From Pavlovales sp. CCMP2436 (Eukaryota; Haptophyta; Pavlovophyceae; Pavlovales): 13,032 bases of DNA. Shown piece by piece: positions 1-7,149 of this stretch (position 1 is the first letter of the stretch; each line of letters opens with the position of its first letter). The position numbers and the translations under genes are program-made. The stretch lies in assembly GCA_026770615.1 (NCBI GenBank), contig MU631396.1, forward strand, positions 110,642 through 123,673, written 5' to 3'. The notes below the pieces were generated by a model that was not told where the DNA came from, made no database searches, and was given only the letters and a program-made list of their open reading frames with translations.

Positions 1-60
1 CCCCCATCCACCCACACACATACACCCCCTCCCTCCACGCGCGCACACACACAAGGATAC
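1..60. repeat. C/CA-rich low-complexity tract
   Basis: This edge tract is built from CCC runs and CA dinucleotides with no reading frame of note. Similar C-rich tracts occur at 12796-12830 and at the right edge, both next to exon-like sequence, so this may be intron or spacer sequence. Only composition supports the call. Confidence 0.6.
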
Positions 61-74
61 ATTGTTTAAATCCT

Positions 75-89
75 GGCGGAGAAGGCGCT
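75..89 (+). repeat. Upstream duplicate of the exon start found at 172
   Basis: The 15 bases GGCGGAGAAGGCGCT occur here and again at 172-186, where they form the first codons of an exon-like frame. Similarity runs a little further (GGACGGCAC here against AGGCGGAAT there) and then stops. The preceding bases are also alike (AAATCCT and AAATTCA). This looks like a short tandem duplication of an acceptor region with its exon start, leaving a non-functional stub upstream. Confidence 0.6.
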
Positions 90-172
90 GGACGGCACGA
101 ATTGTAGTTGAAATCGAGGCTCAAATTTTAACCTCGCGCTAAAAAAAAAAAAACTTACTAATTCAAATTCAG

Positions 173-280
173 GCGGAGAAGGCGCTAGGCGGAATGCTCG
201 ACGAGCCGACCTTCGACGCGGAGCGCTATTTCGCGCACGACCCGCTCCGAGCCAAGAACAAGGTGGCCCGGGTGGCATAG
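173..280 (+). CDS. Putative terminal exon of an unidentified protein
   Basis: I do not recognise this protein. The frame gives 35 codons and a TAG: it opens with AEKALGGMLDEP, contains FDAERYF near residues 14-20, and ends in a basic tail (AKNKVARVA). It is immediately preceded by a good splice acceptor: an A-run, then TTACTAAT as a branch-point-like motif, then a short AT-rich stretch ending CAG. Codon third positions are mostly G or C, as in the other coding patches. A possible donor (AAG|GTGGCC) lies within it at about 262, so this may be an internal exon and the TAG intronic. The FDAERYF motif loosely recalls N-terminal segments of Vps51/Exo84-type tethering subunits, but that is not enough for a name. 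Confidence 0.4.
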   Translation, partial: AEKALGGMLDEPTFDAERYFAHDPLRAKNKVARVA

Positions 281-640
281 GGGGGGAGGGGCCGACTCTG
301 TAGTTTTGACGGGCGGCAAGAGTTAACAATTTAATATTTATTCCACGCGTTCGACCTCTCGTCGCCGTCGGCTCATAATGACGTCACTTTCCAAGTGAAT
401 CCGCCGTACCTGCAGGTCCTTTCAGCTGCGCCTAAGCGCTGAAGGCCCACAGAGTGGTCGTGCGGCTCGGTCTGTCCGATGGTTGGGGGCTTTGAGACTG
501 GCCGCTGAGACCGCCGGGCTGGGTGGCTGCCACTGCCAAGGGCTAGAACTAGCTAATTTATCAGTATTTAAAATTATTCTTAACGTAACTACTCGTTACT
601 TAGTTAAATAATAATCGCTCTTATTGATATTATATTATGC
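281..640. other. Spacer with no supported gene
   Basis: A G-rich run at about 280-295 is followed by AT-rich DNA. A plus-strand frame at 341-433 reads as protein-like (FHAFDLSSPSAHNDV and onward, ending in TGA), but I find no AG acceptor directly before it and no start, so I do not call it a gene. From 540 to 640 the sequence is AT-rich without visible structure. Confidence 0.5.
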
Positions 641-668
641 TTGATAGTACTTCAAGCTGGCCTCTGAC
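641..668. repeat. Solo terminal motif of repeat family R1
   Basis: TTGATAGNNNTTCAAGCTGGC followed by CTCTGAC matches the conserved end of the three R1 copies at 1253, 2634 and (reversed) about 2140. The match is broken by a few substitutions and stops soon after. As in the other copies it lies beside AT-rich DNA. It is either a heavily truncated R1 copy or a conserved terminal signal. Confidence 0.55.
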
Positions 669-740
669 GACTTACACGATTGTTGCTTGCGCTATATATG
701 GATGGGGTATTCAATTATTATTTTTATTTTATTTTGCTTA

Positions 741-1175
741 AACGCCGCGCAGAGCAATGCGCGATGCCGCAAGGCAGGCCAACACAGAGCACCACTTGCA
801 CGCGTAGCAGAAGAAGCCGCATTTGCTTTCCGGCAACAAGGTTAAGCCGAGGACCCCGGGCACCGGCAAGAAGGACAAGGCGAGCGCATCTGCGCCACCG
901 CCAAAGCCATCGCATCGACGCGGCTGCTATCTCCTTCCCCTGGCCACGATTCCCAACGAGGGGTCTCTAGCCGGCCGGACAGGGTGACTCAATAGTACTC
1001 CTCTTAACTGAATAAACTTTCTTTTTGCGAGTGAAGATGGCTACACGGTGTGTTCATCAAGGCCGATTGCTGCTCAGGGGGGCTGAGCGTCCCCTCCTAC
1101 TGCAGATAGCATGAAAGCCACCTCCGTCAACGCCTAGGGCGTTTGCGGGTGTGTTGAAGGGTCATACTAACTAAC
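741..1175 (-). repeat. Repeat family R2, copy A (minus orientation)
   Basis: The reverse complement of this stretch is homologous to 3760-4310 (copy B). Matching blocks are 741-960 with about 4100-4310, and 1050-1175 with 3760-3890; the middle differs. The 1175 end carries two small hairpins also present in copy B: AACGCC-TAG-GGCGTT and GCTCAG...CTGAGC. At the 741 end the minus strand runs into an A-rich tail (715-741), as expected after reverse transcription, although copy B does not end there. The plus strand of copy A holds a Lys/Pro/Ala-rich frame (GKKDKASASAPPPK) and an AATAAA at about 1011-1016. Coding status is unproven because both strands are open. Confidence 0.65.
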
Positions 1176-1192
1176 CAATTATAGTTGCATAG

Positions 1193-1252
1193 TTATATAT
1201 ATATATATATATATATTTATTTATATATATAATATATCTTTATATTTATTTA
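1193..1252. repeat. TA / TTTA microsatellite
   Basis: A run of TA dinucleotides grades into TTTA and TTTATA repeats and ends exactly where R1 copy 1 begins. R1 copies 2 and 3 also abut short TA runs, so this may be the target preferred by R1 or part of its end. Confidence 0.9.
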
Positions 1253-1513
1253 TGATAGGGATTCAAGCTGGCGTCTGACTGTTCTGAATGTTGTGCTGGT
1301 CTGAGCGCTGCGTCGCTCAATGCCTGAGGCTACGTACTTTAGTCAGCTGCGCTGGATTGGGGCGCCACCGCGCGTGCCGATGGATCTCCGGTAGTGTGCC
1401 TGGGCAAGGGTGGTTAGGAAGATGATCTGCTGGTTGCTGTTTGTCGTATTCCCACGCTGGACAGCGATCGGGGCCAGCGCGATCAAGCACGCGAGCAGCA
1501 ACTGCGCATGGCC
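1251..1513 (-). repeat. Repeat family R1, copy 1
   Basis: This stretch is nearly identical to 2634-2886 and to the reverse complement of 1882-2140. On the minus strand it carries an open frame shared by all three copies, with the segment NTTNSNQQII and the end RRSIGTRGG. In this copy the C-terminal residues differ (GAPIQRS instead of GAQASAAD). The frame is entered from AT-rich DNA, so the element looks 5'-truncated relative to copy 2. I do not recognise the encoded protein. Copies 1 and 2 form a large inverted repeat with a spacer of about 370 bp. Confidence 0.8.
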
Positions 1514-1567
1514 GTATATATTAATGTTGGGGGGTTCGGGCTGGCGGATGACCGTATATATAATGCG

Positions 1568-1653
1568 CGCGGCGGCGGGCCGCACACGGAGACGCCGCTC
1601 AAGGCTACCAAGGCTACGAAGACGATGCTGCTCCCTGCGGCCGCCACGGCAGG
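1568..1653 (+). repeat. Isolated partial copy of the 201-bp array unit
   Basis: This stretch matches the first 80-90 bases of the tandem units at 9711-10292, including the block GAGACGCCGCTCAAGGCTAC, with a few substitutions and a 3-bp variation in the ACGACGATG region. Similarity stops after GCGGCCGCCAC; the following GC-rich sequence (CGGCCGAGGCGCGGCCGAGG) is different. It sits in the spacer between the inverted R1 copies 1 and 2, in the same orientation as the array. Confidence 0.8.
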
Positions 1654-1840
1654 GCTGCGGCGGCCGAGGCGCGGCCGAGGCGGGGCGTGGGGGCCGGGGC
1701 GCACACACTCACATCCTTTGGTGTAAGTGCTGGTGCATGAGGGTTGGGTCGATCGCTCGACCTCAGCCTGACGTCGACCAAGCCAGTGACTGAAAAACAC
1801 CTGTTGAACCATGCTGAGCCACTAATATATATAATTGACC

Positions 1841-2141
1841 AAGAAGCAACTCATCGACACGATCGGTACGATCGCGGCACGCGGCCATGCGCAGCTGCTG
1901 CTCGCGCGCTTGAGCGCGCTGGCCCCGATCGCTGCCCAGCTTGGGAACACGACAAACAGCAACCAGCAGATCATCTCCCTAAACGCCCTTGCCCGGGCAC
2001 ACTACCGGAGATCCATCGGCACGCGCGGTGGCGCCCAAGCCAGCGCAGCCGACTAAGGCACGCAGCAGGCAATGAGCGACGCAGCGCTCAGACCAGCAAA
2101 ACATTCAGAACAGTCAGACGCCAGCTTGAATCCCTATCAGT
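1841..2141 (+). repeat. Repeat family R1, copy 2 (inverted relative to copies 1 and 3)
   Basis: The stretch is flanked by a 16-bp direct repeat, ATATATATAATTGACC, at 1825-1840 and 2142-2157. This may be a target-site duplication, although it is partly simple TA sequence. The plus-strand frame ends at a TAA at about 2054 and reads QLIDTIGTIAARGHAQLL, then LARLSALAPIAA, then NTTNSNQQIISLNALARAHY, and ends GAQASAAD. It is Ala/Leu-rich and probably helical. The frame is kept in copy 3 and mostly in copy 1, so it may be the C-terminus of a mobile-element or captured protein. No start codon or known domain is visible. Confidence 0.75.
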
Positions 2142-2376
2142 ATATATATAATTGACCCCAAACGAAACCCCAAGTCGGTCAGCTGAGTCGGCCCAAATCG
2201 TAAAAGACGGTCCAATTTGGGATAAGGGCGGCGGTACTAGCCAATCAGTTAAATCCGTAACTAATTTCAATCAACTTTTTTTTTATCAACTTATCTATTT
2301 TCATGTAGATCGTGTATTTATAAATACACCTTTGCGAATAACGATACCGGGTAGGGTTTTTGTAAAAGTCACCAAA
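2142..2376. other. AT-rich spacer
   Basis: Between R1 copy 2 and the foldback element the sequence is AT-rich with no convincing frame, splice signal or repeat, apart from the 16-bp flank of R1 copy 2 at its left end. Confidence 0.6.
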
Positions 2377-2624
2377 CTTTGAAGATACCTATAGACGCAG
2401 AATTGAGCGGGGAACAACTTCGATATTACGGTTCGACACCTGATTCTAGCAGGAAGTACAAGAAAACGGCCTTAAAGTGAAGAGACCTTATGTGACTCGT
2501 ATGCTGAAAATACGGCCCTTAACTTTGGTGGCCGTTTTCTTGTACTTCCTGTTAGAATCAGGTGTTGAGGCGCATTACCGATGTTGTTCCCCGCTCAATT
2601 CTGCATCGAGGGGTATCTTCAAAG
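2377..2624. mobile_element. 248-bp foldback / MITE-like element with ~95-bp inverted arms
   Basis: The left arm (2377-2471) and right arm (2530-2624) are imperfect inverted repeats of each other, outermost bases CTTTGAAG and CTTCAAAG, with a 58-bp centre. Shared blocks include GCAGAATTGAGCGGGGAACA and CAGGAAGTACAAGAAAACGG. A transcript would form a long hairpin. There is no coding capacity and no clear target-site duplication; the right end directly abuts R1 copy 3. The shape fits a foldback or MITE-type non-autonomous DNA element, but arms differing at around a tenth of positions mean it is not very recent. Confidence 0.75.
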
Positions 2625-2916
2625 TATATATTTATGATAGGGATTCAAGCTGGCGTCTGACTGTTCTGAATGTTGTGCTGGTCTGAGCGCTGCGTAGCCC
2701 ATTGCCTGCTGCGTGCCTTAGTCGGCTGCGCTGGCTTGGGCGCCACCGCGCGTGCCGATGGATCTCCGGCAGTGTGCCCGGGCAAGGGCGTTTAGGGAGA
2801 TGATCTGCTGGTTGCTGTTTGTCGTGTTCCCACGCTGGGCAGCGATCGGGGCCAGCGCGCTCAAGCGCGCGAGCAGCAGCTGCGCATGTATATTAGCGGC
2901 TCAGCATGGTTTAACA
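2625..2916 (-). repeat. Repeat family R1, copy 3
   Basis: This is the same orientation as copy 1 and closer in sequence to copy 2. On the minus strand the shared frame is open to the GAQASAAD end and its TAA. Compared with copy 2 it lacks a segment after the GCGCATG block and continues straight into TATATTAG and GGCTCAGCATGG, sequence that in copy 2 lies beyond the 16-bp flank (1801-1830). So either R1 extends to about 1801, or copies 2 and 3 share a former neighbouring sequence. It ends within 20 bp of the ankyrin-type exon. Confidence 0.8.
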
Positions 2917-2936
2917 GGGCTCGAATTGATCTACAG

Positions 2937-3428
2937 CGGTGTCCATGGCGTGCAGGACTTCAGTCTGCAGCTGCTGCAGCTGCTGCGTGCTTACGCACCA
3001 GCCCACACAGTCATGCTCGGCCAGACACTCCAGGAGGTACCCGGCTGCCAAGCGTTCCTCGACGCCACGCGCCTCTGGACGACCCAGTTGCACTGCCCGC
3101 CGAGCGCGTGGCCGACCTGCTGGCGGGCGGGGCCAATGTGCACGCGGGCAACGAAAACGCAGACGCGCCGACACCGATCGGGCTGGCACGGGCGCTCCTG
3201 CGGACAGGTGCGACGGACGCTTGCGCCGAGCTGATCGTATCGACGGGCCCGCTCTCGTGGTCCGAGGGCACTCACAAGCTCTTCCCGCCGCGAGGGCGCG
3301 CTCGCGCAGTCGAGCTGCTGCTTTCCGGCCACTTGCTCGCGCGCAGCGGACAGTTTTTCATCGGGCAAGAGATGGCGCTGCTCGACGTGTGGGTGGCGCA
3401 CGTGATACCGCGCGCGCTGCACAGGTAG
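2937..3428 (+). pseudogene. Ankyrin-repeat protein, terminal exon, frameshifted
   Basis: This encodes the C-terminal part of an ankyrin-repeat protein. A candidate splice acceptor (TTGATCTACAG) precedes 2937. The first frame reads GVHGVQDFSLQLLQLLRAYA and runs through TVMLGQTLQEVPGCQAFLDA and TRLWTTQLH. At about 3097 a one-base loss shifts the frame to ERVADLLAGGANVHAGN (an ankyrin loop and helix), PTPIGLARALL, THKLFPPRGRARAVELLLSG and LLDVWVAHVIPRALHR, then TAG. The last part has the form seen at the ends of many algal ankyrin proteins. Ankyrin repeats bind protein partners; the target here is unknown. The upstream exons are missing, probably displaced by R1 copy 3 and the foldback element. 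The CACAG|GTAG at the stop could also be a donor site. Confidence 0.6.
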
Positions 3429-3759
3429 CCGAGAAGCTGCTGCGCTTCACGAACCATAGATGCGCAATCTGCGATCGAAGACCGCATGATGTGACAATTT
3501 CGAATCCATGTGGGATCCGCCAGTGATAAGTCCGGTACGTAGTTTGTTCATGCAGAATCGTTCGTATGAAGCTTAGAGTTACGACGATGTGGGGAACTTC
3601 ATGTATATATAAGTATATATGTTTGGTGAACACATAATTGTACAATGTGGACAAGCATGATCAACTCATTAGCTTTCAATGCGATTAATCTATCTGCAGC
3701 CCGAGTGCAGCTAAGAATGGAGAGGCGACTTTACACTACTAAGCAAGCTTAGTTCGTCA
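3429..3759. other. Downstream flank of the ankyrin exon
   Basis: No gene is supported here. A short second frame continues from the ankyrin region (NHRCAICDRRPHD) to about 3526 and holds a Cys pair, but it needs a different frame and no splice pair explains it. From 3530 to 3759 the sequence is mixed, with a small TA run at 3604-3620. Confidence 0.5.
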
Positions 3760-4310
3760 GTTAGTTACTATGACCCTTCAACACACCCGTAAACGCTCTA
3801 GGCGTTGAGAGAGGTGGCTTTCATGATATCTGCAGTGGGAGGGGGCGCTCAGCCCCCCTGAGCAGCAATCAGCCTTGATGAAGATGGCTACACAGTGTGT
3901 GTGCTCGACTGGTAGCCACACGACGACGCAGCCCACGATGCGCCGCCTGTCAGTGAGTGATACGGGAGAGATGCAAGACCCCCGTTTGATGCACCTGAAT
4001 GCGATCCCCAAGTCCCGCGAGCAGGCTGGACGACACGTTGTAGCAGCGTGCCGTACATCGGCTTTCATCGGATCGAGCCCTGTTAGCATTGGACCTGGGA
4101 TCCGTTGGCGACTGGCGTCGATGACTTCGGCGGTGGCGCAGATGCTGCGCTTGCCTTGTCCTTCTTGCCGGTGCCCGGGGTCCTCGGCTTCATTCACCTT
4201 GTGGCCGGAAAGCACATGCGGCCTCTTTTGCTGCGCGTGCGAGTGGTGCTGCGAGTGCTGCTGTTGGCATGCCGCAAGTGCGACAGCGCAGATTGCTCTG
4301 CGCAGCGTTC
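3760..4310 (+). repeat. Repeat family R2, copy B (plus orientation)
   Basis: This is the inverted counterpart of 741-1175, with a third relic at 11871-11972. Both longer copies begin GTTAGTTA(C/G)TATGACCC and carry two hairpins: AACGC...GCGTT at about 3790-3805 and GCTCAG-CCCCC-CTGAGC at about 3846-3862. Copy B has about 200 bp of middle sequence that copy A lacks. Long open frames exist on both strands (plus 3875-4408, Cys-rich; minus 3778-4374), which is expected in GC-rich DNA. On the minus strand a third frame carries GTGKKDKASAASAPPPK, shared with copy A, and a CRTCG motif, so a linker of an element protein is possible. I cannot assign a function. Confidence 0.65.
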
Positions 4311-4640
4311 CAGCACCAAATCGGTCAACGAGGAATCCGTTGATGGCGGATCGTGCCGTCGACGTGGGTCGCAAGTGGTGCCTCCTTCCCCATCTCGCTG
4401 TTCCGTAAAAATGCAGCTGCAGCTGCGTGCGGAAGAGCCTGGATCTCGACGCCGTCGTGCAGTATGTGACATCAAGGTCCAGGGAGGTCGCGCGAGTGGT
4501 GCCACTGAAGCCTTGTGATCGTCTTCGTCTGCTTATTTGCCTTGAACATCGCCCTGGGCGATCTGGCGGAATGCAGCCTCTCCACAGAGGTCGGTGCGCC
4601 GCCCGCTCTCGGCTCTGGGGCCGAATATAGAAAAAATTAC
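4311..4640. other. GC-rich region without an assignable gene
   Basis: Overlapping open frames on both strands run through this stretch, but none shows a recognisable domain or splice boundary. It may be the continuation of the R2 element beyond the part shared with copy A. Confidence 0.4.
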
Positions 4641-4644
4641 CGCA

Positions 4645-4894
4645 GGGTACACACCCTACAGTGACAAATTAAATAATATAATTACTTCAGAATCTCTAGG
4701 GAGCAGCGGCTGTGGCAGGGGCCGCCGCAAGTCCATCAGCTGGCACTACGGCTGCGAGCAATCAGATGCAAAAACTACATATTTATCACGACGTGTACCC
4801 CCTCCCAGTGACAAATATGAATAAATTTAACAAAACTGTTACTTCAGGGTCTCTGCCTTTACTCTCCCTCCCAGTGATGAAATATATAAAATAG
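4645..4894 (+). repeat. Diverged direct repeats (two and a half units)
   Basis: Two units share the order GTAC...CCC...CAGTGACAAAT, an AT-rich middle, and TTACTTCAG followed by TCTCT: at about 4645-4701 and 4791-4857. A third partial unit (CTCCCTCCCAGTGATGAAAT) lies at about 4864-4883. The insert between units one and two is GC-rich. No coding function is evident. Confidence 0.55.
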
Positions 4895-5299
4895 ATATAC
4901 ATCTGTGCTCTGCTAAGGTCCCTTGATCCGAGTGTTCTCGCAACACTTGGGCCACGTGGAGACCTGTCAGGGGACGGGTCCGTATTTCTAGATATTTACA
5001 CACTACCGACTACCTCTGTATTATCTAGTCGGTTAGTTGTACTACATCGACATTGAGACAGTTCAGCTACATTAACAGTTTTAAGTTGCCCGCCGCAGGC
5101 GGTCGAGTTTTTTCTCACATTCACTGGAGTCATAGTTAGTTACTTTTTAAGCTACGACTTACTTAAAAGGAAGACAGGCAGCAGCAGTCAGGCAAATCTG
5201 ATGTGTGCGGCCGACGAATTCAGCCAGTGATCGCCCAGGTGGCGGGCCTACGCGGCTTCATGCCATGACCGCGTCGCTTGTCGCTGATGGTATACGTCC
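4895..5299. other. Spacer downstream of the retroelement, with small hairpins
   Basis: The region lies 3' of the minus-strand retroelement ORF and may contain its 3' UTR. Visible stems are AGTGTT-CTCGC-AACACT at about 4939, ACCGACTA...TAGTCGGT at about 5006-5034, and CCGCC-GCA-GGCGG at about 5090-5102. There is no poly(A) tail that would fix the element's 3' end. Confidence 0.45.
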
Positions 5300-5389
5300 T
5301 CAGCCCACTCCTCGGTGCCGTCGTCTGCGCCACCGTGTGCCGCGCCGCCGCCACCGATGTTCTCCATACGCGCGCGCTATGATGGCCTT

Positions 5390-6064
5390 TGCGTGTCCAC
5401 GCAAGGCGCACATACCGATCTCCTGCCGCATCTTCCACAGGAGGGCGGTGAGTGTGAGCTGTTCGGAGGGAGCTCCCGTGCGCCCTCGCAGTGCGCGTGC
5501 GCCCATGCTGGCGAAGTCGGCGACCAGCGTTTCCAAGCCGACCGAAAACTCCCCAAAGGCGCCAACTGCGAGAGCAGTGAACGGGTCGCCGCCTGGAGGG
5601 CAGAAGGTCAGCGCGCGGGCCTCAATTGGGCCAGTCTGCCTGGCTAGTGTGTGGAAGAAGTCGCGGTCGAGCTTGATGAGTTCCTTGATGCGCTCGCCAG
5701 GTAGCGCGTCGGTGCGCCTGCCCACCGCGCCCTGCGGGTATTGCCCGTCGGTGTCCTTGTACCGAGTAGGGCAGAACGCGATGGTCTTGAGTTCGAATAG
5801 CCGCGGGACTGCACGCCCACCCCAGTGGTCGTACTCGGCGTAAAAGTCGACCTTCGGCCCGGGTCGCCGGCCGACTCCGCCGTAGTAGAGGTGGTAGGCC
5901 GCTGGGTTGGCGGCGAGCACCGAGCCAAAGATGTCTCCAACCTCGGTGCGCGCGAACGCACCCACGGACCTCGCGAACTCCGCGAGGAGGGCGAGAATCG
6001 GGTCGTGCCGGAGCTTGGCGATGTGGCCGCCGGTGACGCCTGCGCCCGTGGCTGCGACGAGGTT
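5390..6064 (-). other. PD-(D/E)XK-like endonuclease domain of the retroelement
   Basis: Within the last open frame, GPKVDF supplies an Asp (5846-5848). Eighteen residues later FELKTI supplies the E-x-K pair (Glu 5792-5794, Lys 5786-5788). This spacing and the hydrophobic strand around ELK fit the PD-(D/E)XK nuclease fold, as in the restriction-like endonucleases of early-branching non-LTR elements such as R2 and CRE. Downstream come a basic helix (GERIKELIKLDRDFF), TGPIEARALTF and a C-terminal Trp/Lys/Arg-rich helix (LLWKMRQEIGMCALRGHAK). The catalytic residues look intact although the ORF is broken upstream. Nuclease activity is inferred from motif spacing only. Confidence 0.55.
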
Positions 6065-7149
6065 GATCCGAACGCGTCGATGAGGTGGCCGAAGAGCCGC
6101 GCGCCGCGCGCGACGAGGCCGGCGCAGATGGGGCTCTGGACTCCGAAGAAGCGCACGGTGATGTCCACCCACTCGCCGGTGTTGCAGAGCCCGTAGCCGC
6201 CCGGTAGTGCAGCGACCCAGGCGGAGCTGTTGCGATCGAGGCTCCTGAAGAGGTGTACGGTGCGATCGCTCCGGTGTCGCGCGTTGATCTGCATCTTGAG
6301 CACGTCGTACCGGTGAGCCTCCAGGTCGTCGGTGAGGTCCTTCTGCATGTTAAGGCACAGCCTGCCGGCGCTCCTGCTCGCCGTTGGCCATGCTTCCTCT
6401 GGAGGTAGGTGGAGCACGAAGGTTGGCCGATATCCGTTGGGCCCCGCTCCTGAGGCGATGCCGGTCTCCAGCTGCAGCAACAACCAGTAGCGGCGGAAGG
6501 CCTGTCCCTGTAGCGGCGGTGGCAGAGAGCCTGCCCCGGAAGACGGCAGCTAGTACACGCGCCATCCGTGCTGCTGCATGTCCACAAAGGAGTTCCGCCC
6601 CACCGTGCGCTCAACCTGTGGCAGCTCGAGCATCCCGCGCTGCGTGACGCCGCTGGCCGGGTTGGTCGCGTCGGCCCACACGTCGAGAAAGGCTGGCACC
6701 GCCTGCACCATGGCGGCACAGAAGGCGGCCGGCGCGAAGTCGACCATTCACCTAAGTCCGGCGCCACGGTAGCGGCGGGGAAGCGCGAGGCGGGCGGTCG
6801 CAAACTGATCGTCGTCGAGCGAGACTCCTAGCGCGTGCGTCGCCCGCGCGTGGATGATCGCGTCGAAGCGGGTGCATGCCTCGCGCGAGTGGTCCGGGTA
6901 GCAGTGCCGCGCAAAGTACTCGAATTTGCGCGCCGTGGAGAAGAGGGTCAAGAGCCAGAGCTGTTGCTTGTGTGACGAGCTGAGCGAAGTGATTAGCTTG
7001 GTTGAGATGCAAGTGATCTCGTCACACTTGCCAGCTAGGGCAAGCTTGATGTACTCCTCCGACCCGATGGGGATGCTGTAGCACAAGACGCCGTAGTACG
7101 GAGTTACGCCGTCGAGTAGGTGGCTGCGCGTCACCAGGCCGCGGTGGGT

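Noticed and set aside
1343..1812. Overlapping Arg/Pro-rich frames on both strands
   Set aside because: Outside the R1 frame these are low-complexity by-products of GC-rich repeat sequence.
1744..2151. Plus-strand 135-codon frame over R1 copy 2
   Set aside because: The frame shared by all R1 copies is the other plus frame, ending at about 2054.
2420..2445. tRNA B-box-like GGTTCGACACC in the foldback element
   Set aside because: It resembles the B-box consensus, but no A-box lies at a suitable distance, no cloverleaf can be drawn, and the opposite arm of the element lacks it.
3420..3526. Cys-containing continuation (HRCAICDRR) after the ankyrin stop
   Set aside because: It needs a frame change with no convincing splice pair and shows no complete zinc-binding motif.
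5205..5843. Long plus-strand open frame
   Set aside because: It is antisense to the nuclease-like domain and low-complexity; GC-rich DNA opens both strands.
5622..6803. 393-codon minus-strand open frame
   Set aside because: It is a Ser/Arg/Pro-rich shadow frame. The retroelement motifs lie in the two other minus frames over this stretch.
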